From: Serratia proteamaculans
GTDB lineage: Bacteria; Pseudomonadota; Gammaproteobacteria; Enterobacterales; Enterobacteriaceae
Direction of reading: 5' to 3'
Assembly: GCF_013337185.1 (NCBI RefSeq)
Contig: NZ_SWDE01000005.1
Location: forward strand, 124,001-188,000
DNA: 64,000 nucleotides
In this document: piece after piece, positions 30,962-39,193 of the stretch
How positions within the stretch are numbered: the first letter of the stretch is position 1
Layout of the letters: each line of letters starts with the position of its first letter
Made by a program: the position numbers and the translations under genes
Notes under the pieces: model-generated
The model's input: the letters and a program-made list of their open reading frames with translations, nothing else
Database searches by the model: none
What the model was told of the DNA's origin: nothing

Positions 30962-31561
30962 ATGACAGACACTCTGACAGAACGCGCGCGCCGCTACGCC
31001 ACCAAGGCGCATGCGGCCATCGATCAGCGCCGCAAATACACTAATGACCCCTACATTGTTCACCCGCAGGCGGTGATGGAAATCGTCAGCAGCGTGCCAC
31101 ACAGCGAAGAAATGCTGGCCGCCGCCTGGCTGCACGATACGGTAGAAGATACGCCTACGACCCTGGGTGATATCGAAAGCCATTTTGGCCCACAGGTCGC
31201 CAGTCTGGTGGCGATGCTGACCAACGTCAGCGGCAGCGGGGACGGCAACCGTTTCGAGCGTAAAAATCGCGATCGCCGCCACAGCGCCAGCGCTTCACCG
31301 CAGGCCAAAACCATCAAGCTGGCGGACCTGATCGACAACACCCGTTCACTGCTCGACTATGACAGTCATTTCGCCCAAACCTACCTGATCGAAAAACAGC
31401 GGCTGCTGGAAGTGTTGACCGAAGGTGACCCTACCTTATGGCAGCAGGCGCATCATATTGTCGAAAAGGGGCTGGAAAGGCTGCAATTGCCACCGCATAA
31501 CGTCCCGGCAAGCTGGTTTGAACATGCCCGCCAGCGCTACCGGGAAAGCGATGCGGCATAG
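30962..31561 (+). CDS. Small alarmone hydrolase-like HD protein
   Basis: A 199-residue HD-domain protein that resembles the stand-alone (p)ppGpp hydrolases related to MESH1. The metal and catalytic positions are His34 (YIVHP), His58-Asp59 and Glu62-Asp63 (WLHDTVEDT), and Asp122 (KLADLIDN). There is no synthetase, TGS or ACT domain, so it is a small alarmone hydrolase type rather than SpoT. The ATG at 30962 follows GGAGG; an upstream extension of the frame runs into ohrR and is not used. It is divergent from ohrR. Substrate could be ppGpp, pppGpp or another nucleotide such as NADPH, as reported for human MESH1. Confidence 0.75.
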   Translation: MTDTLTERARRYATKAHAAIDQRRKYTNDPYIVHPQAVMEIVSSVPHSEEMLAAAWLHDTVEDTPTTLGDIESHFGPQVASLVAMLTNVSGSGDGNRFERKNRDRRHSASASPQAKTIKLADLIDNTRSLLDYDSHFAQTYLIEKQRLLEVLTEGDPTLWQQAHHIVEKGLERLQLPPHNVPASWFEHARQRYRESDAA

Positions 31562-31573
31562 CCGACAACGACT

Positions 31574-32332
31574 TCAGTGCGCAAAATAATGCATACCACC
31601 ATCTACCGGGATCACCGCCCCGGTGATATAGCGCGCTAGTGGAGAACAAAGAAACGCGGCCAGATAGGCCATATCCTCCGGCTCGCCAAAGTAGCCAATC
31701 GGGATATTCTGTTTGATAAACGCCTGGCGCGCGGCCTCGGTCGGGTGCAGTTTTTCACGCACCTGTTCGCTATTAATCCGCCCAGGCTGCAGCGTATTGA
31801 CGGTAATCCCTTGCGCCGCCACTTCGCCTGCCAGCCCCTTGGCCCACAGATGCAATGCCCCTTTGGCGGCGGTGGCGGCATTCAGGCTACGCGGCTCCAT
31901 CGAGCCGCTGATGTTAATCACGCGTCCCCAGCCCTGAGCCTGCATGCGGGGCAGCAACGCATGGGTTATCCGACGCGCCGGTGTAAAGTTCAGGGCAAAC
32001 GCCTCTTCCCAACCGGCATCGCCTTCGCTCAGTGACGTCGGGCGGGCACCGCCGACCGCATTAATCACAATATCAATGGTCCCGAAACGCTGCATCACCT
32101 GCGACAGCATGCCCTCGAGCGCTTGCGCATTGGTGATATCCGCCGCGATTGCACAGGGCCGAATGCCACCGGCTTGTTCAACTTCGTCCGCCAGAGCCTG
32201 CAAACGATCTGCCCGGCGGGCTGTCGCCACCACAATCACGCCCTGCGCCGCCAAGACCCGCACCATACCGGCACCGATCCCTTCGCTGGCGCCGGTCACC
32301 AGCGCGATACGCCCCTGCAGATGCAAATTCAT
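31574..32332 (-). CDS. Atypical SDR oxidoreductase without the catalytic tyrosine
   Basis: A 252-residue short-chain dehydrogenase-fold protein. The cofactor motif TGASEGIG (residues 14-21) and the NAVGG segment are intact, and Arg residues after beta-2 suggest NADPH. The active-site Ser is present (INISGSM), but at the usual YxxxK position the sequence reads ATAAK, so Tyr is replaced by Ala while Lys stays. Such atypical SDRs exist, but normal hydride-transfer chemistry is doubtful. AGGATATCTT precedes the ATG. It is divergent from a LysR regulator 114 bp away, which probably controls it. Confidence 0.8.
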   Translation of the reverse strand: MNLHLQGRIALVTGASEGIGAGMVRVLAAQGVIVVATARRADRLQALADEVEQAGGIRPCAIAADITNAQALEGMLSQVMQRFGTIDIVINAVGGARPTSLSEGDAGWEEAFALNFTPARRITHALLPRMQAQGWGRVINISGSMEPRSLNAATAAKGALHLWAKGLAGEVAAQGITVNTLQPGRINSEQVREKLHPTEAARQAFIKQNIPIGYFGEPEDMAYLAAFLCSPLARYITGAVIPVDGGMHYFAH

Positions 32333-32446
32333 AAGATATCCTAATTGAATAATTCAACCTGGTGACAAAGATAGCGCTATTGAATCACGTCCCTGTCTGT
32401 GTGAATATTCCGTAAACTCGCGGCAATACTGTGCAGGAATTCACTG

Positions 32447-33310
32447 ATGTTCGATTGGCAGGATTTAAAACACTTCGTGGTGCTGGCACGCACCGGTTCA
32501 TTGTCGGCAGCGGCACGGGAACTGGGCTGCGATCACGCCACGGTAGGTCGACGGGTGGCGGCACTGGAGAAGGCACTCGGCGTGCCGCTGATCCTTCGTC
32601 TGCCGCGCAGCACGCCGCTGACGCAGGACGGAAAGGTGATTGCCGGCCTGGCGAGCGACATCGAAAACCAAAGCCACGCCATTATCCGCCATGCGCGCAG
32701 CATTGGTGAAACACCGCAAACTCAGGTGCGTATCAGCGCCCCGCCGTCGATTGCCGCGCGGGTTATCGCCCCGCAGATTGCGCAATTTCACCAGACTTTT
32801 CCACATATTACGCTGGTGCTCTCAGGCGAATCGGCGATCGCCGAACTCGATCGCGGTGATGCCGAAGTGGCAGTGCGTATGGTGCGCCCACAACAACCGG
32901 ACCTGCTGGTGCAGCGCATTGGCATGATGCGCTACGCGTTGTATGCCGCACCACAGCACGCTGCCCTGCCGGAGGCGGCGCGGGCCTTTATCGCCTACGA
33001 TCATCACTACCAAAACCAACCGCATCAACAGTGGCTGCAACAGCTGTTGCAGGGCCGTCCGGTGGTGTTTCAGGCCAGCGACCTGTTCTCACTGCAAGAA
33101 GCCGCACGATCGGGGCTTGGTGCGGTAGTATTACCGACGTTTGTCGCCGATGGCGACCCAAATATGGTTACACTGCCCACGTCAATCGCTGCACCGACCC
33201 GCGAGCTGTGGCTGGTCACTTACCCGGATCTGGCGCGCTCAACGGCCGTGCGCGCGGTAATGAATTTTCTGGCCGAAATCGTCGGAGAAAAATGTCCGCT
33301 GGCAGGCTAA
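32447..33310 (+). CDS. LysR-family regulator
   Basis: A 287-residue LysR-type regulator. The N-terminal helix-turn-helix is FVVLARTGSLSAAARELGCDHATVGRRVAALEKALGVPLILRLPR (about residues 9-53). The C-terminal substrate-binding domain follows, with VRISAPPSIAARVIAPQIAQF and VRMVRPQQPDLLVQRIG. AGGAATTC precedes the ATG. It is divergent from the atypical SDR and most likely regulates it, as is usual for divergent LysR pairs. The inducer is unknown. Confidence 0.85.
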   Translation: MFDWQDLKHFVVLARTGSLSAAARELGCDHATVGRRVAALEKALGVPLILRLPRSTPLTQDGKVIAGLASDIENQSHAIIRHARSIGETPQTQVRISAPPSIAARVIAPQIAQFHQTFPHITLVLSGESAIAELDRGDAEVAVRMVRPQQPDLLVQRIGMMRYALYAAPQHAALPEAARAFIAYDHHYQNQPHQQWLQQLLQGRPVVFQASDLFSLQEAARSGLGAVVLPTFVADGDPNMVTLPTSIAAPTRELWLVTYPDLARSTAVRAVMNFLAEIVGEKCPLAG

Positions 33311-33403
33311 AACATAAGGCATGCTAATTTGATACTGGACAAATCTGACGCGGCGGATTATTACTGGTCTCCACAGAATGGACTTTAGGGACTGGTTGAG
33401 ATC

Positions 33404-34153
33404 ATGACTTTGCGCACTGAATTTGGACGAATTCTGATTACCGGCGCGGGCGGCCGGGTGGCGACGGCATTCCGTCAATCGGTGGGAAATCGCTATCAAC
33501 TGCGGCTGGCGGAAAAAGACCTCGGGCTGCTAACCAACCTGCAGCCAAATGATGAGATCATCAGCTTCGACATTGCCGACTTAGCCGCCTGCCGCGCGGC
33601 CTGCACCGACATCGATACCGTGTTGCACCTGGCGGCCGATCCCTCTCCTGATGCGGACTTTTGCCACTCGCTGATGGATAACAATATCCTCGGTACCTTC
33701 AATATTTTCCGCGCGGCAAAAGACGCAGGCTGTAAGCGCGTAGTCTTCGCCAGCAGTGCGCAGGCGGTGGAAGGTTATGCGCTGGATTATCAGATTAGGC
33801 CGCAGGACGCACCAAAACCGAAAAATATGTACGGCGTCAGCAAGGCGTTTGGCGAAGGCATCGCCGCCTACTTTGCCCATCAGGAAGGGCTTTCTGCGCT
33901 GTCGGTACGCATTGCCAATTTCACCACACTGGAGCCTGGTGAGCAGCTCAGCGCCCGCGATATGAGCGCTTTTCTCAGCCACCGCGATGCCGCCGATCTG
34001 CTGGAGCGCTGTCTACGCGTTGAAGGCGTGCACCATGCGGTGGTGCACGGCGTTTCCAATAATCGCTATAAGCGGCTGTCGCTGGAGGAAACCAGTCAAC
34101 TGCTCGGTTACTACCCGCAGGACGACGCGTTTAGCATCCTCGGTTTCGCCTAA
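33404..34153 (+). CDS. NAD-dependent epimerase/dehydratase family protein
   Basis: A 249-residue extended-SDR protein with the Rossmann motif TGAGGRVATAF near residue 13, the LHLAADPSPDADF substrate loop, a catalytic Ser in VFASSAQAVEG, and YGVSK as the Tyr/Lys pair. The motif set and size are close to uronate-dehydrogenase-like and small sugar-nucleotide-type oxidoreductases, but the substrate cannot be named. It ends four bases into the stop of the convergent hydrolase gene. Confidence 0.75.
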   Translation: MTLRTEFGRILITGAGGRVATAFRQSVGNRYQLRLAEKDLGLLTNLQPNDEIISFDIADLAACRAACTDIDTVLHLAADPSPDADFCHSLMDNNILGTFNIFRAAKDAGCKRVVFASSAQAVEGYALDYQIRPQDAPKPKNMYGVSKAFGEGIAAYFAHQEGLSALSVRIANFTTLEPGEQLSARDMSAFLSHRDAADLLERCLRVEGVHHAVVHGVSNNRYKRLSLEETSQLLGYYPQDDAFSILGFA

Positions 34154-35598
34154 AGTTTGCTATCTATGCGCTGCAGCAGGTAAGGGAAAAACGGGTTGGA
34201 GGCAATGCGCAATAGCGAATCGAGACTGACCACCAACACTGAGCTTTCCCCACGTGCGGCAATGGTGCCGAGGCTAATGCCGAACTCATCACGCTGCGCC
34301 GGAAAACGACCATAAAGTGAATCGCTCACCGGGAACGGTAATGCCACGTGAGACAACGAATAAATATCCGCTGGATAAGTCATGCCCAGTGGCTGCTCAC
34401 TGGCCATAGTTGCCCCGGCGGGTGTTACGCTGGCGATCGCTTCGCTGCTTTCCGGCGAGGCGTTGGCGATCACCGTGGTCTGGTAACGGCGTGGCGGTGC
34501 CGGCAGCAGTTGGCTGACCGCCGCCGCCGCATTTGGTCGCAGCAGCGGCCCGAAGTTTACCGTACGATTAACGTCAAACAGCACCAGTTCGCTGCCGTTA
34601 GCCGGCAATTCGTTGTATAACGCGCGGATCACCGCCCGGGTGCTTACCGTGGAATCCATCGCCGACTGGAACGTCAGTATCGGCGCTAATTTATCCAGCT
34701 TGCCGTCACGCGCCGCACGGGCAATTTGCTGTTGCAGACCATTACTGAGCAGATAAGACTGACGCGCTCCGTTCACCGGGAACGAGTTGTATTTGAAAGG
34801 GTTAAATTCCGGCAGTACCCCGAGCCAGGCGGCTTTGGCAAACGCCGGGAACACTGCGGGCCAACCGGCAATACCGGCGAAACGAGCAAAGCTGGTCACG
34901 CCGATCATCGGTGAGATCAGCACCAGTCGTTGTGGTGTCGCCAATTGCGGATCGTCCAATGCATCCAGCGCGTACTTCATCGCCAGCGCACCGCCGTTGG
35001 AAAAGCCAACAATATGCAGCGGCTTATCGCCCCCGGCTTTGCTGCGCGCCTCGCGCACGGCTAAACGTGTCGCCGCCAACCAGTCTTGCCATTCAATATC
35101 GGTCAACGCACCCGGTACCGTACCGTGCGCAGGCAGGCGAATACCGACCGCCACATATCCCTGCTGCCGGTAGTTCTCGGCAATGTGGCGCAGGCTGTAA
35201 GGGGAGTCGGTCAGGCCGTGCAACAGCACCACCGCGCCACGCGGTTCGCCCTGTGGCAGCAGTTCATAGGAACGGTTCCAGTCGTGGGCGAAGTGCTCCG
35301 GGTATATCGGGCTGCCGTCAAAGTAGCGGTTGAGCGGAATACGTTCGCTGGCGGAGAGTTTGTCCGTGACGTTAGCCTTCACCTCATCAAACACCCGGCT
35401 CTCTGCGGTCAGATAGCCCTGCCAGTCGGCCTTGTCCAGCTCGGCTGCCGACAGCTCGTGCGGTATAAAAGTGTGCCAGGGTTCCAGCGTCGGGCCGCTC
35501 TGAGTATCGTAAATACGTACCGCAAACAGCGTGAGCAGTACGGTGACAATCACTATCGTCAGCCGTTTGGTCCATTTGATTATCGCCCTGGAAGGCAT
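34150..35598 (-). CDS. Membrane-anchored alpha/beta hydrolase
   Basis: A 482-residue protein with one N-terminal membrane helix (about residues 12-30, TIVIVTVLLTLFAVRIY) and a long periplasmic domain of alpha/beta hydrolase fold. The oxyanion region is VVLLHGLTDSPYSLRH. The nucleophile elbow is VGFSNGGALA, and an Asp/His pair is likely further on. The start at 35598 is set by AGGAGT five bases before the ATG. The exported location and serine hydrolase motifs suggest lipase or esterase activity on envelope or external substrates; the substrate is unknown. Its last codons overlap the convergent epimerase gene. Confidence 0.75.
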   Translation of the reverse strand: MPSRAIIKWTKRLTIVIVTVLLTLFAVRIYDTQSGPTLEPWHTFIPHELSAAELDKADWQGYLTAESRVFDEVKANVTDKLSASERIPLNRYFDGSPIYPEHFAHDWNRSYELLPQGEPRGAVVLLHGLTDSPYSLRHIAENYRQQGYVAVGIRLPAHGTVPGALTDIEWQDWLAATRLAVREARSKAGGDKPLHIVGFSNGGALAMKYALDALDDPQLATPQRLVLISPMIGVTSFARFAGIAGWPAVFPAFAKAAWLGVLPEFNPFKYNSFPVNGARQSYLLSNGLQQQIARAARDGKLDKLAPILTFQSAMDSTVSTRAVIRALYNELPANGSELVLFDVNRTVNFGPLLRPNAAAAVSQLLPAPPRRYQTTVIANASPESSEAIASVTPAGATMASEQPLGMTYPADIYSLSHVALPFPVSDSLYGRFPAQRDEFGISLGTIAARGESSVLVVSLDSLLRIASNPFFPYLLQRIDSKL

Positions 35599-35777
35599 GC
35601 TCACTCCTGATTTCACGGTTATCCAAGCTGCGATTATAGAAGTTAAATGCTCTCAGGGGCAGCCCAATGACTGCCAATCGCTACCCGCCGATTCAGGCTA
35701 GGCAGCGAAAAAGTTGCCGGAGAATTTTATTGAGCTGATGTGGGAACGGCTGGCGCTTATTCGGGGGAATCATAAGG

Positions 35778-35796
35778 TGCCGGGCGATGCCCGGCA
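35778..35796. terminator. Hairpin after the propeller gene
   Basis: TGCCGGGC-GAT-GCCCGGCA lies about 27 bp downstream of the leftward operon. The T-rich side (TTATTTT) is on the plus strand, so efficiency on the minus strand is uncertain. Confidence 0.45.
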
Positions 35797-35822
35797 TTAT
35801 TTTCCAGAGATTGGTTCGCAGC

Positions 35823-37085
35823 TCAACGCTGGTTCAATAATGGAATTTCGTTGTAATGAACGACGATTTTGGCATCTTTAGCTACATAATAATTCGGCAC
35901 GGAGTAAGCGATAGTGGCGAAATCAATTTTGCCACGGTTCTTGAAGTCAGCAATAGCGATACGCGCCACGGACTCGTCGGAAATACGCCATTTGGCAAAA
36001 ATGCCCTTGCTGATATCGATAGCCTTGTAATAAAAAACTCCCTGCCAAGGCCAAGGGCCGCGCAGACCAATAATAAACTCGTCCTCACCATCGCCGTCAA
36101 AATCGGCACAGACCACCTGGTGCCCAGGACCTTCACCATTCTCATTAGGATCCCCATAAATATCCAACAACACACGCTGCCATTGCGCATCTTGTGGCTG
36201 AGCATCGTCCTGTTTGTAATACACGGCGACGGTATTGCCATGAAAAGGTTCTATCGCTGCAACATAGCTGAAAGGATCATTGCCGATGCGTCCAACATCC
36301 ATATCACCGCTGCCTTTAAAGCCGGTTTTTTCGAACTGAGTCAGTTCCCCAGCCCCAATCAGCACCCGACGCCATACCAGTTCCTGTTCGTCAAAATAAA
36401 GCCAAGTGACCCCTTCGTCAGAAGCCAGTACCACTGAATCTCGGGTTGAACCGGGTATCAACCCCCTTTTCTTCTCCGCACCGTGGATCATGCGAAAACT
36501 ACTGTCGTCAATAACCGTCATCTGCCATTCATCGGCGTTAAGCACATCATCCGGCTGGGTAAACAACACCACCGGCAACACGGCATGAACATCTTCTTTG
36601 GCAACAATCGGAAAGCCCAGGATTTCGATCTTTTCGCTTTGAGTAAAATAACCCGCCCGCAGGCGATGCATCCCGGTCGTTCTACCAACATAATGCCTTT
36701 TCCAACGCTCCCCTTTGCTTAAATCAGCGCCTGGATTCTCAATCCAGTCTATCTTTCCACCGGCGGTGTCAGGATCGTGAATAGTTCCTATTGGCCCATA
36801 GAGCTCATAACAAACAATGGCGTCAGGATAACCATTACCACTGATGTCTGCATAATCAGCCCCTACCGGCATCTTGATTTTGTCGACTATAAGGTGTTTT
36901 TTCCATTCCGGGTTTTCATACCAATAAAGTTCACCCAAGGTCAGGCCATAGCCAAACAGATCCGTTTTCCCATCCTGATTTAAATCAGCCGCTTCCAGCC
37001 AATAGCCGTCACGCAAATTTTTAGCCACGACTTCCTTGGTGAATTCAGGGATGATCAAGGGTGTGTTGCGCTCATTATCAGACAT
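35823..37085 (-). CDS. FG-GAP/VCBS beta-propeller, similar to the N-terminal part of aldos-2-ulose dehydratase
   Basis: A 420-residue propeller protein without a signal peptide, so probably cytoplasmic. FG-GAP-type calcium-like loops are DLNQDGKTD near the start and DFDGDGEDE near residue 325. From memory of the fungal aldos-2-ulose dehydratase/isomerase (AUDH), shared blocks in the same order are GYWLEA, FGYGL, PVGADYADISGNGYPDA, GGKIDWIENPG, GMHRLRAGYFT, PIV, FTQPDD, FHGNTVAVY, HQVVCADFDGDGEDEF and ATIAYSVPNYY. AUDH uses this propeller for the dehydration of 1,5-anhydrofructose or glucosone. The start at 37085 follows GAGG and overlaps the cupin gene by 8 bp. It is third in the leftward operon. 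Enzyme function is inference; the similarity needs a database check. Confidence 0.7.
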   Translation of the reverse strand: MSDNERNTPLIIPEFTKEVVAKNLRDGYWLEAADLNQDGKTDLFGYGLTLGELYWYENPEWKKHLIVDKIKMPVGADYADISGNGYPDAIVCYELYGPIGTIHDPDTAGGKIDWIENPGADLSKGERWKRHYVGRTTGMHRLRAGYFTQSEKIEILGFPIVAKEDVHAVLPVVLFTQPDDVLNADEWQMTVIDDSSFRMIHGAEKKRGLIPGSTRDSVVLASDEGVTWLYFDEQELVWRRVLIGAGELTQFEKTGFKGSGDMDVGRIGNDPFSYVAAIEPFHGNTVAVYYKQDDAQPQDAQWQRVLLDIYGDPNENGEGPGHQVVCADFDGDGEDEFIIGLRGPWPWQGVFYYKAIDISKGIFAKWRISDESVARIAIADFKNRGKIDFATIAYSVPNYYVAKDAKIVVHYNEIPLLNQR

Positions 37086-37812
37086 TTTTTGCCTCATCAT
37101 TGGATAACGGATGATATTCCAAAGCCAGCCACACACTGGGTGTGTCGGCATAGTATTGGTGGAAGGGGTAGCTGTATTGCTGATTGCTGATTCGGCAAAA
37201 TGCCTGTGAAGTCGTTGCCCCTGGAGCCAATATCAGATCTTCGCAAAGTGATGTTTCCGCTTCATTTTGGAAAGTCTGCATGCGGCCAATACCCAGAACC
37301 TGAGTATGTAACTCAATAAACGAATGTTCGTTGTGTATACCACAGTGAGTGCCTGCGTCGGCAAACCACAGATTGGCACATAAACTGAAGCCTTGATTGT
37401 CGTAGACAGCATCGCTGCTGACCGTCAGTTTTTGGGGGGGAAAATACAGCTCTGCAATCTCATCCTGCGGAGAGCGAAAAAAATCCACATCGGTCTGGGC
37501 CCCACAATAGCGCGATCCAGGGTAGCGTTCCTGCTGTTCCCAGAAGATGTTTCCATCCGCCTCCAGCGTTTCCGGCAACTCAAACAACAGGCAGCTCAAT
37601 GCCGGAGTAATGAACTCATTGCAACGAATCACAGATGAGAACGCCGCCAATTGTGTGTCCTGAGAGTTATTAAGCCGGATCACCTGTGGATTAAAATTCA
37701 CCACCAGACCGCGCCCTTTCAAATATCGTTTTTCACCTGCAGCCAATAACCAGCTTGGCAACGCTGGATGAGAAAAATGGGTGTCCCGCGAACGAACTGC
37801 CGTCAGATCCAT
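37078..37812 (-). CDS. Cupin-like protein, similar to the C-terminal part of aldos-2-ulose dehydratase
   Basis: A 244-residue protein whose C-terminal half looks like a cupin. The putative metal cluster is His160, His163, Glu167 and His169 (GIHNEHSFIELHTQ), followed by GIGRM, YPFH with His218, and VWLALEYHP. The same motif order (GFHNH..SFCEIH, G.GGM, YPWH, VWVAFEF) is remembered from the C-terminal zinc-binding cupin region of fungal AUDH. The start at 37812 follows GAGGAAAG, 16 bp after the 2-epimerase stop. The next gene encodes the propeller half, so the two proteins together look like a split AUDH with the gene order reversed. There is no signal peptide. The N-terminal 120 residues have no clear match. 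Confidence 0.65.
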   Translation of the reverse strand: MDLTAVRSRDTHFSHPALPSWLLAAGEKRYLKGRGLVVNFNPQVIRLNNSQDTQLAAFSSVIRCNEFITPALSCLLFELPETLEADGNIFWEQQERYPGSRYCGAQTDVDFFRSPQDEIAELYFPPQKLTVSSDAVYDNQGFSLCANLWFADAGTHCGIHNEHSFIELHTQVLGIGRMQTFQNEAETSLCEDLILAPGATTSQAFCRISNQQYSYPFHQYYADTPSVWLALEYHPLSNDEAKNV

Positions 37813-37828
37813 ACTCTTTCCTCGCATA

Positions 37829-39010
37829 TCAGGCAGCGCTGGTAACGAAATAGCGTTCCGGTTTCATCTCACAGCCGCAATAGAATGGCTGAACAGCCGG
37901 GCCAAGCCCGAAAAAGTTGGCCATCGCACCAATAACCCGCTGCGTCGCCAAACCGTCGCCATAGTGATCCGTTTGAATATTGGCGCTTTTGAACGCGTTC
38001 AGATTATCGAGAATGCGATTAACGTGGTGGATAATCAGCTCACCCGAATTGCCCACCAGAATGGCGGAACCCGAGTGAGTGGCTTCTGGTCGCTCCGTGA
38101 GCGAGCGCAGAATCAACGTCGGTTTACCGAGCGTAGGTCCTTCCTCTTCAGCTCCGCTGCTGTCGGAAAGAATAACGTCCGCACGGTTCATCAGACGGCA
38201 GAAGTCCAGGTAGTTCAACGGCTCGATCAGATCGACATTGTCGATATCGACCAGAGCACTTTGGAAAGCCTGTCGAACAATCGGGTTCTTGTGCATCGGG
38301 ATCACTACCCGTACGTCCTGACGCTGGGCGATCTGCTTAATCGCATCGGCGATCTCAGGGATCTTCTCCCATGCCTCGCGCCGGTGGGCTGAAGCCAATA
38401 TAATTTTTCGCGTATCCTGCTGCAGCTCCGCAAGCAACCCAATGTCTGAAGGGGCTGGCTGGTCAATTGCCCAAAGCAAGGCGTCCACCACGGTATTTCC
38501 AGTGATCACAATGCGGTTCTCTGCAATACCTTCACGAATCAGGTTGGCGGCATTGCCCGGCGTGGGTGCCAAATGCAGCGAAGCAATCTGCGCAACCAGC
38601 TTTCTGTTACCCTCTTCAGGAAACGGGGAACTAATATTGCCACTGCGCAGCCCAGCCTCAATATGAATCACCGGAATATGGTGGTGGAAACCCGATAGTG
38701 CAGCAGCCAATGTGGTGCCAGTATCGCCATGCACCGTGAGCGCATCCGGCTTCAGTTGTGGCAGCAACTTGGCCAAACCGTCAGTAATTCGCGACGTAAT
38801 ATGCGCCAGCGTTTGCCCCGGTTGCATCACCTGCAGATTGTAATCCGGCTGAATACCGAACACGGCCAACGCATCATCCAGCATTTCTTTATGCTGACCG
38901 GTAGAAATAACAAACACTTCAAAGCGTTTATCATTTTTTAAAGCATTAATCACCGGGCCATATTTGATCGCTTCTGGCCGCGTTCCTAAAATTACAGCAA
39001 TTTTCTTCAT
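37829..39010 (-). CDS. UDP-N-acetylglucosamine 2-epimerase-like enzyme (WecB family)
   Basis: A 393-residue GT-B-fold protein of the non-hydrolysing UDP-GlcNAc 2-epimerase family. Conserved blocks are GTRPEAIKYGPV, STGQHKEML, VHGDTGTTLA (catalytic Asp), HIEAGLRSG (Glu), FPEEGNRKL (Glu), AHRREAW (His) and LTERPEAT, so catalytic residues appear intact. The usual TDSGGIQEE segment is changed to SDSSGAEEE, and there is a non-standard C-terminal tail with a Cys-x-Cys. It is not in an enterobacterial common antigen cluster, so it is a paralogue with another job. It is first in a three-gene leftward operon with the cupin and propeller genes, divergent from a LysR regulator 183 bp away. Confidence 0.85.
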   Translation of the reverse strand: MKKIAVILGTRPEAIKYGPVINALKNDKRFEVFVISTGQHKEMLDDALAVFGIQPDYNLQVMQPGQTLAHITSRITDGLAKLLPQLKPDALTVHGDTGTTLAAALSGFHHHIPVIHIEAGLRSGNISSPFPEEGNRKLVAQIASLHLAPTPGNAANLIREGIAENRIVITGNTVVDALLWAIDQPAPSDIGLLAELQQDTRKIILASAHRREAWEKIPEIADAIKQIAQRQDVRVVIPMHKNPIVRQAFQSALVDIDNVDLIEPLNYLDFCRLMNRADVILSDSSGAEEEGPTLGKPTLILRSLTERPEATHSGSAILVGNSGELIIHHVNRILDNLNAFKSANIQTDHYGDGLATQRVIGAMANFFGLGPAVQPFYCGCEMKPERYFVTSAA

Positions 39011-39193
39011 TATCTGACTCCTGGAGTGGATGATAAATAGAAATAGCAGTTTATTGATTATTACTTATGCAAAAAAAATTTAAAAAGAAAGCGTTAGATT
39101 CCACTTATGGTCTATATTCTATTGAAGACGAAGTTGGGTTTGGTTGAAAGCGATATTTTGGATAAACACTTACGCTGGAAAGGAACATATTAA

